A DNA stretch of 17,691 nucleotides from contig CAJJZS010000021.1 in the NCBI GenBank assembly GCA_905197685.1, positions 1 to 17,691 on the forward strand. The letters are read 5' to 3'. The notes below the pieces were generated by a model. The model saw nothing but the letters and a program-made list of their open reading frames with translations, did not search any database and had not been told where the DNA came from. Positions 13,635-17,691 of the stretch are shown one piece after another (the first letter of the stretch is position 1; the number at the start of each line of letters is the position of its first letter). Made by a program: the position numbers and the translations under genes. This DNA is from an uncultured Oscillospiraceae bacterium (GTDB taxonomy: Bacteria > Bacillota > Clostridia > Oscillospirales > Ruminococcaceae).

Positions 13635-14381
13635 GAAGAATTGAACGGCAGTGAGATTTTTGAGTAACAGTACGCAAAGGCAGATTTTTCCTAAAACTAA
13701 AACTGTCACTTACCTCTCCGTACAAACTACCGAAAAATTGAACGGCAGTGAGATTTTTGAGTAACAGTACGCAAAGGCAGATTTTTCCTAAAACTAAAAC
13801 TGTCACTTACCTCTCCGTACAAACTACCGAAAAATCGAACGGCTGTGAGATTTTTGAGTGACAGTACGCAAAGGCAGATTTTTCCTAAAACTAAAACTGT
13901 CACTTACCTCTCCGTACAAACTACCGAAAAATCGAACGGCTGTGAGATTTTTGAGTGACAGTACGCAAAGGCAGATTTTTCCTAAAACTAAAACTGTCAC
14001 TTACCTCTCCGTACAAACTACCGAAAAATCGAACGGCTGTGAGATTTTTGAGTGACAGTACGCAAAGGCATATTTTTTTCTAAGACTAAAACTGTCACTT
14101 ACCTCTCCATACAGACTACCGAAAAATCGAACGGCTGTGAGATTTTTGAGTGACAGTGCATAAAAGTAATTTTTTCCTAAAACTAAAACTGTCACTTACC
14201 TCTCCGTACAGACTACCGAAAAATCGAACGGCTGTGAGATTTTTGAGTGACAGTACTTTTCTTAAAACTAAAACTGTCGCTTTCCTCTCCATAAAAACTA
14301 CCGAAAAATCGAACGGCTGTGAGATTTTTGAGTGACAGTGCATAAAAGTAATTTTTTCCTAAAACTAAAACTGTCACTTGC
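13635..14381. repeat. Tandem array 2: eight copies of a 97-bp structured repeat
   Basis: The marker AACGGC occurs at 13644, 13741, 13838, 13935, 14032, 14130, 14227 and 14312, giving spacings of 97, 97, 97, 97, 98, 97 and 85. Each unit has stem 1 (AAAAATC / GATTTTT, e.g. 13830-13836 with 13849-13855) and stem 2 (AGTGACAGT / ACTGTCACT, e.g. 13857-13865 with 13896-13904). Copies 1-2 form one variant, 3-5 a second, and 6 and 8 a third. Copy 7 lacks 12 bp inside the stem 2 loop but keeps both arms. Short ORFs crossing the units change frame from copy to copy and are not credible genes. It fills the space between two convergent genes. Confidence 0.95.
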
Positions 14382-14447
14382 CATCGCTAACCGATTTCCT
14401 TTGATGCAGGTCTTGGGGATTTTGTTTTTACTCTCTCAACGCCGAGG

Positions 14448-15119
14448 TTATTCGCCCTGCTCGTCGATTAAAAAGGACTGACTTAAAATATAAAATTCCT
14501 CCTGGCTTGGCTGATGTTTTTTCTCCATCTTTTCCAAACTGTCGTCATATCTTTGAGCGTCCTCCTCACTGATTGCCATAACCGGACTGTCGGAGTACTC
14601 CCATTTTCTGCCGTCCAATGCGCCGGAAACCAGTTCCTTCACCATCATCGCTGCCGGATACTTTCCTCCCTGCGCGCAGACGCGGTACTTTTTACAGCTT
14701 TGAAATCTGCGCGCAACATAGTTACTCGGACTGCCGAAAATAACAATCACATCATAACCCAGCTTTTTTGCCTGTTCAAAGGAGTATTCCATCAGCAATT
14801 TGCCATACCCCATTCTTTGGTACTGCGGCAGGACGCACACCGGACCGAAGGTCAAAATCTCCTTTTCGTTTCCTGTTTCGTCTGTCAATTTTGCTTTGGT
14901 ATACATGATGTTTCCAATTACTTCCCCGTCCTTTTCCAGCACAAAATCCAGCTCGGGGATAAAATCTTCATGCCCGCGCATGATATGCACCAGATAATGC
15001 TCCACGCAGCCCGGAACATACATATTATAAAAAGCCTGTCTGGTAATCTGCTCTACTCTTTGATAATCTTCAGGTTTTTCGTTTCTTATCACAATATTTT
15101 TCTCTTGATTAAAATACAA
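14448..15119 (-). CDS. GNAT-family N-acetyltransferase
   Basis: This 223-aa protein is a GNAT acetyltransferase that should transfer an acetyl group from acetyl-CoA to an unknown amine. The acetyl-CoA binding motif A is clear in LPQYQRMGYGKLLMEY, preceded by the beta-strand TFGPVCV and followed by IVIFGSPSNYVARRF. The C-terminal 50 residues lie outside the usual fold. I chose the TTG at 15117-15119 because AAGGAGA lies 8 bases upstream; the ATG at 15143 (231 aa) and the longest reading from 15242 lack ribosome sites, and the latter overlaps rsgA. It is the third gene of the operon after rsgA. No clear terminator follows; array 2 lies 66 bases downstream. Confidence 0.88.
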   Translation of the reverse strand: MYFNQEKNIVIRNEKPEDYQRVEQITRQAFYNMYVPGCVEHYLVHIMRGHEDFIPELDFVLEKDGEVIGNIMYTKAKLTDETGNEKEILTFGPVCVLPQYQRMGYGKLLMEYSFEQAKKLGYDVIVIFGSPSNYVARRFQSCKKYRVCAQGGKYPAAMMVKELVSGALDGRKWEYSDSPVMAISEEDAQRYDDSLEKMEKKHQPSQEEFYILSQSFLIDEQGE

Positions 15120-15137
15120 GGTTGTTCTCTCCTTTTC

Positions 15138-15162
15138 GGTCATCGGAATGATTCCGATGACC
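15138..15162. other. Perfect 25-bp palindrome between rsgA and the GNAT gene
   Basis: GGTCATCGGAAT (15138-15149) and ATTCCGATGACC (15151-15162) form a perfect 12-bp inverted repeat around one base. On the minus-strand mRNA it lies just 5' of the GNAT ribosome site (15128-15134). On the plus strand it is followed by TTATTTTT like a terminator. It may be an intercistronic processing or attenuation hairpin, or a DNA operator. Confidence 0.7.
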
Positions 15163-15177
15163 TTATTTTTAAGATAA

Positions 15178-16239
15178 TTATCTGCGAATCGGCATTGTTT
15201 TGATTCGTTTTGAGATTTCCTTTTCTCTCTTTCCTTTTGCAATCAAATATCCTTCCCGATCCTCACTGTATGAGTTTTCATTCTTCAGCTTACAATAGGA
15301 TTCAAAACGCTCTGCGGAAAGCTCCCCGTTCTGCACTGCCCTTTGCACAGCGCATCCCGGTTCTCCGCTGTGGGTACAATCCCGAAAACGGCACTGAGCG
15401 GCAAGTTCGTCAATTTCCGCAAAAGCAAGGTCGATTCCTTCTCCGCTGTCCCACATTCCAAATTCCCTCATACCGGGTGTATCAATCACCATACCGCCGG
15501 ACGGAAGCAGTACCAGCTCTCTTCTGGTTGTAGTGTGCCTGCCCTTATCGTCATCGCGCAAACCGTTGGTGCGAAAGCGCTCCTCCTGCAGCAAGCGGTT
15601 AATCAGCGTTGATTTTCCGACGCCGGACGAACCGATTAATGCAACGGTTTTTCCCGGAGCAATCATTGATTGCAGCGCTTGCAGACCGGATTCCTCCAGC
15701 GACGTTGTAACTAAAACATCAATTCCGATTGCCACTGCGGATACCTCCGCGGTTTTTTGAGCCAAATCGTCGCACAAATCCGACTTTGTCAGCACTACAA
15801 CCGGAGTTGCTCCACTGTCCCATGCAATTGAAATCAAGCGTTCCAATTTTCGGATATTATAATCCTGATTCAACGCCATACACAAAAATACGGTATCAAC
15901 ATTTGCCGCAACCACCTGTTCCTGCCTGCTTTCTCCGGCAGCGCGGCGCACAAAACAGCTTGTTCTTGGGAGGAGATGATGAATCAGCGCATTCCCCTCA
16001 TTTTCGCTGCGGCTGATCATAACAAAATCACCTACCGCTGGGAAATCGGAGAGTGAAGCTGCCCGATAGCGGAATTTTCCCGAAATCTCTGCCAACTGTT
16101 CCCCTTCCTCGCTGACAATGCGGTACAATCCCTTTTCCTGAGAAAGAATTCTTGCGGGGAGCAAGTCTTTCCACTCCTGCGCCAATGTCTGAAAACGCTC
16201 TGATAATCCATATTCTTTCATTTTATTCAATTTATTCAA
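15178..16239 (-). CDS. rsgA: Ribosome small subunit-dependent GTPase A
   Basis: This 353-aa circularly permuted GTPase helps late maturation of the 30S ribosomal subunit. The order of GTPase motifs is G4 (VLTKSDL), then G1 (GSSGVGKST), then G3 (DTPGMREFG), diagnostic of RsgA/YjeQ. An N-terminal OB-like region comes first. The C-terminal zinc site C-x4-C-THSGEPGC is intact. I chose the TTG at 16237-16239 because AAGGAGA lies 6-7 bases upstream. The first in-frame ATG inside the protein (16221) is too far from that site, and the long reading from 16338 overlaps the upstream gene. It is 80 bases after the unknown protein gene and 58 before the GNAT gene. Confidence 0.93.
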   Translation of the reverse strand: MNKLNKMKEYGLSERFQTLAQEWKDLLPARILSQEKGLYRIVSEEGEQLAEISGKFRYRAASLSDFPAVGDFVMISRSENEGNALIHHLLPRTSCFVRRAAGESRQEQVVAANVDTVFLCMALNQDYNIRKLERLISIAWDSGATPVVVLTKSDLCDDLAQKTAEVSAVAIGIDVLVTTSLEESGLQALQSMIAPGKTVALIGSSGVGKSTLINRLLQEERFRTNGLRDDDKGRHTTTRRELVLLPSGGMVIDTPGMREFGMWDSGEGIDLAFAEIDELAAQCRFRDCTHSGEPGCAVQRAVQNGELSAERFESYCKLKNENSYSEDREGYLIAKGKREKEISKRIKTMPIRR

Positions 16240-16319
16240 TGTTGTTCTCCTTTTCATCCCTGTTATCAGGGGACGGGAGTTCGAGGAGCAAAGAAATTTT
16301 GTGAGCCAATGATTTTTAT

Positions 16320-16847
16320 CTAACACACACTGTCCCAAAATTCTTTTGCAATCTGATATCGCTCATACTTCGGTGTGTTTTGAGCGATGTCCTGCTCGGA
16401 GACTCCCTGATATAATACAATTTCTCTCATGATTCGATTGAGATACCGATAATCTTCTTCACAAACCTCCGGCATCTCCTCGTCTGCCCACTCAAACTGC
16501 GGCAAAACAAATCCGGTGTTTCTTTCCACCGTAACATAAAAAATCGCCTGCGCGCCGTCTGGGGCGTTCTGTTGAAAACGATACTGCACATAGCAGGATT
16601 TTGCTGTTTCCCGGTCAAACTGCTCGGTCATCTCATCAAACAAAGCAGAAAGCTCTTCATCCGCTTCGGGAGAAAATCCGATTTTATCCGAAATTTGCTG
16701 AACCTGATGCGGATAAAAAAGATTGAGTACCTGCTGACGCGCATTGTACAAAAGATATTCCACCGCCTCAATCTCTTCTGCGCGATAGTTTTCTTTTAAC
16801 CATTGTTCCAATTCCCGGACTGTTCTGCTGACAATCTGCTCTCTCAT
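16320..16847 (-). CDS. Hypothetical protein of unknown function
   Basis: I do not recognise this 175-aa protein. It looks soluble: there is no signal peptide or membrane helix, the composition is acidic, and the first 75 residues are strongly alpha-helical in pattern. A central segment (about 80-115: CYVQYRFQQ, AIFYVTVERNTGFVLPQFEW) looks like beta strands, followed by helices rich in Tyr and Glu. AAGGAGA lies 8 bases before the ATG at 16845-16847, so the start is firm. It is the first gene of the operon ahead of rsgA and the GNAT gene. A role in translation or ribosome assembly would be guilt by association only. Confidence 0.85.
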   Translation of the reverse strand: MREQIVSRTVRELEQWLKENYRAEEIEAVEYLLYNARQQVLNLFYPHQVQQISDKIGFSPEADEELSALFDEMTEQFDRETAKSCYVQYRFQQNAPDGAQAIFYVTVERNTGFVLPQFEWADEEMPEVCEEDYRYLNRIMREIVLYQGVSEQDIAQNTPKYERYQIAKEFWDSVC

Positions 16848-16911
16848 CTTTTCTTCTCCTTTTCCGATTCTGAATTTTCTGTTTTTAGACTACAAACCAA
16901 ACTCCGCTGCT

Positions 16912-16941
16912 ATTATACCACAAATGCAAAATGCTCGGCAA
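16912..16941 (-). promoter_or_regulatory. Promoter of the unknown gene - rsgA - GNAT operon
   Basis: The minus strand reads TTGCCG (complement of 16936-16941), an 18-bp spacer and TGGTATAAT with a consensus -10 (complement of 16912-16917) and TGn extension. Transcription would start near 16905, 58 bases before the ATG. Confidence 0.75.
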
Positions 16942-16968
16942 GCTTTTATGTTTTTTGCTTAACTTTCC

Positions 16969-16996
16969 CGGAGATATTTTCTCGGAGATATTTTCT
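16969..16996. repeat. 14-bp tandem duplication
   Basis: CGGAGATATTTTCT occurs twice head to tail at 16969-16982 and 16983-16996, upstream of the operon promoter. No function is evident. Confidence 0.8.
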
Positions 16997-17034
16997 CCCT
17001 TCCCCCTTTTCACTAATACCCCAAAACACCCGAT

Positions 17035-17058
17035 TTGTTGCACTGTTTGGTGCAACAA
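17035..17058. other. Orphan operator-like palindrome
   Basis: TTGTTGCAC (17035-17043) and GTGCAACAA (17050-17058) form a perfect 9-bp inverted repeat with a 6-base spacer. It has no T tract and no neighbouring gene on the plus strand, so a protein-binding site is as likely as a hairpin. The rest of the gene-free stretch 16848-17192 holds only the promoter, the duplication and a terminator. Confidence 0.55.
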
Positions 17059-17118
17059 TCACACATCAAATGTAATTTTCAATAAAAATTCATATTTATC
17101 TTTATAAAAACAGGGGAT

Positions 17119-17161
17119 AAAAAAATAGCTCTTCCCTTTTAACAAAAAAATCGGGAAAGCT
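17119..17161 (-). terminator. Second terminator of the rRNA/tRNA cluster
   Basis: AGCT-c-TTCCC (17127-17136) pairs with GGGAA-AGCT (17153-17161). The minus strand continues with seven T (A-run 17119-17125). It lies beyond the first terminator and would catch read-through. Confidence 0.6.
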
Positions 17162-17192
17162 GCTGATAGTAATTATTTTGTTTAAAAGCAAG

Positions 17193-17227
17193 AAAAAAAC
17201 AGCCACCGAAAACTCGATGACTGTTTT
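17193..17227 (-). terminator. Rho-independent terminator of the rRNA/tRNA cluster
   Basis: AAAACAGCCA (17196-17205) pairs with TGACTGTTTT (17218-17227) with one mismatch. A minus-strand T run follows (A-run 17193-17199). It starts at the encoded CCA end of tRNA-Thr. Confidence 0.8.
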
Positions 17228-17302
17228 GGAGCTGATGACGAGACTCGAACTCGTGACCTCATCCTTACCAAGGATGTGCGCTACCACCTGTGCCACATCA
17301 GC
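17227..17302 (-). tRNA. tRNA-Thr (anticodon GGT)
   Basis: The minus strand gives a 76-nt tRNA with encoded CCA. The acceptor stem is GCTGATG, the anticodon loop is TTGGTAA (GGT), and the T-arm contains GAGTTCGAGTC. It is the last gene of the cluster. Confidence 0.95.
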
Positions 17303-17307
17303 ATATT

Positions 17308-17383
17308 TGGCAGGGGCAGAAGGACTTGAACCCTCGGCACGTGGTTTTGGAGACCACTGCTCTACCAACTGAGCTATACCCCT
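17308..17383 (-). tRNA. tRNA-Trp (anticodon CCA)
   Basis: The minus strand gives a 76-nt tRNA with encoded CCA. The acceptor stem is AGGGGTA/TGCCCCT, the anticodon loop is CTCCAAA (CCA), and the T-arm contains GGGTTCAAGTCC. It lies 5 bases upstream of tRNA-Thr. Confidence 0.95.
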
Positions 17384-17409
17384 ATATATTACGAAGGATT
17401 CAAATAAAG

Positions 17410-17486
17410 TGGTGGGCCTTCAGGGATTCGAACCCGGGACCGACCGGTTATGAGCCGGTTGCTCTGACCAACTGAGCTAAAGGCCC
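17410..17486 (-). tRNA. tRNA with CAT anticodon (tRNA-Met, or tRNA-Ile2)
   Basis: The minus strand gives a 77-nt tRNA with encoded CCA, acceptor GGGCCTT/AAGGCCC and anticodon loop CTCATAA. It is not the initiator type, because the first pair G-C is matched and the anticodon stem lacks the GGG/CCC run. Elongator Met and lysidine-modified Ile2 (AUA) share this anticodon. The overall sequence resembles Ile2-like forms, so the identity is left open. Confidence 0.88.
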
Positions 17487-17505
17487 TGATTTCTTTGATG
17501 AAACC

Positions 17506-17529
17506 TCTCCGAGAGAAAACTCTCGGAGA
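17506..17529. other. Perfect hairpin between two tRNA genes
   Basis: TCTCCGAGAG (17506-17515) pairs perfectly with CTCTCGGAGA (17520-17529) around AAAA. It lies in the spacer between tRNA-Asn and the CAT tRNA with no T tract, so it is probably an RNA processing or stability structure in the precursor. Confidence 0.6.
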
Positions 17530-17554
17530 AATTCCACACCCCGAAAGGGTTTAT

Positions 17555-17630
17555 TGGCTCCCCCTGTCTGGCTCGAACAGACGACCCTGCGGTTAACAGC
17601 CGCATGCTCTACCGACTGAGCTAAGGAGGA
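17555..17630 (-). tRNA. tRNA-Asn (anticodon GTT)
   Basis: The minus strand gives a 76-nt tRNA with encoded CCA. The acceptor stem is TCCTCCT/GGGGGA, the anticodon loop is CTGTTAA (GTT), and the T-arm contains CTGTTCGAGCC. It directly follows the 5S rRNA end. Confidence 0.95.
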
Positions 17631-17631
17631 A

Positions 17632-17691
<60 letters not shown>

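Noticed and set aside
13615..14343. Short ORFs inside array 2 on both strands
   Set aside because: The 97-bp period shifts frame with every copy, starts lack ribosome sites, and the same peptides recur only because the DNA repeats.
13635..14381. CRISPR array
   Set aside because: The whole 97-bp unit repeats with no unique spacers, and there are no cas genes in the window. The same applies to 3528-3899.
17102..17475. Small ORFs on both strands near the right end
   Set aside because: They overlap tRNA-Thr, tRNA-Trp and the CAT tRNA; motifs such as DLNPRH and RDSNPG are the familiar false peptides from tRNA genes.

Overview
The window looks like a chromosomal segment of a Gram-positive anaerobe of the Clostridia (Firmicutes), probably a gut-type Oscillospiraceae or Ruminococcaceae-like bacterium. 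This rests on AGGAGG-type ribosome binding sites, TTGACA/TATAAT promoters, a SpoIID homologue behind a sigma-E-like promoter, a PduL-type phosphotransacylase with Rex-like operators, and tRNA genes with encoded CCA. The species cannot be fixed from the sequence alone.

Layout, left to right. At 80-417 are two serine tRNA genes on the minus strand, with their own promoter and terminator. At 440-3439 is a minus-strand metal-resistance operon: an ArsR/SmtB/CadC-type sensor followed by a CadA/ZntA-type P-ATPase whose N-terminus is a long His/Cys-rich repeat region. It has two tandem promoters, each with an SmtB-like palindrome just after its start. At 3528-3899 are four tandem 98-bp repeats that run into the spoIID stop codon. 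spoIID (minus) diverges from an unrecognised membrane protein gene (plus). A family-4 uracil-DNA glycosylase (minus) diverges from pduL (plus), whose promoter is bracketed by two Rex-like boxes.

At about 7725-8125 a stretch with no long ORF holds what looks like a complete type I toxin-antitoxin locus. It has a 26-codon hydrophobic peptide gene with a sequestered near-perfect Shine-Dalgarno, long-range mRNA pairing, and an opposed consensus promoter for an antisense RNA over the toxin 3' UTR. At 8151-11600 is a minus-strand operon MATE transporter - plsC - yfcE-like phosphodiesterase - dcd. At 11711-13560 is a monocistronic M3 oligoendopeptidase gene. At 13635-14381 are eight tandem 97-bp repeats of the same design as the first array, just after an extended -10 promoter. 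At 14448-16941 is a minus-strand operon unknown protein - rsgA - GNAT acetyltransferase. The right end is a minus-strand rRNA/tRNA cluster: 5S rRNA (cut by the window edge), tRNA-Asn, tRNA-Met/Ile2, tRNA-Trp and tRNA-Thr, followed by two terminators.

The most notable points are the type I toxin-antitoxin locus, the two related structured tandem arrays (shared first stem, different but self-complementary second stem), the double Rex-box arrangement at pduL, and the His/Cys-repeat metal ATPase with duplicated operators. Several gene starts were moved from the longest ORF to an internal ATG or TTG because only those have a correctly spaced ribosome binding site.
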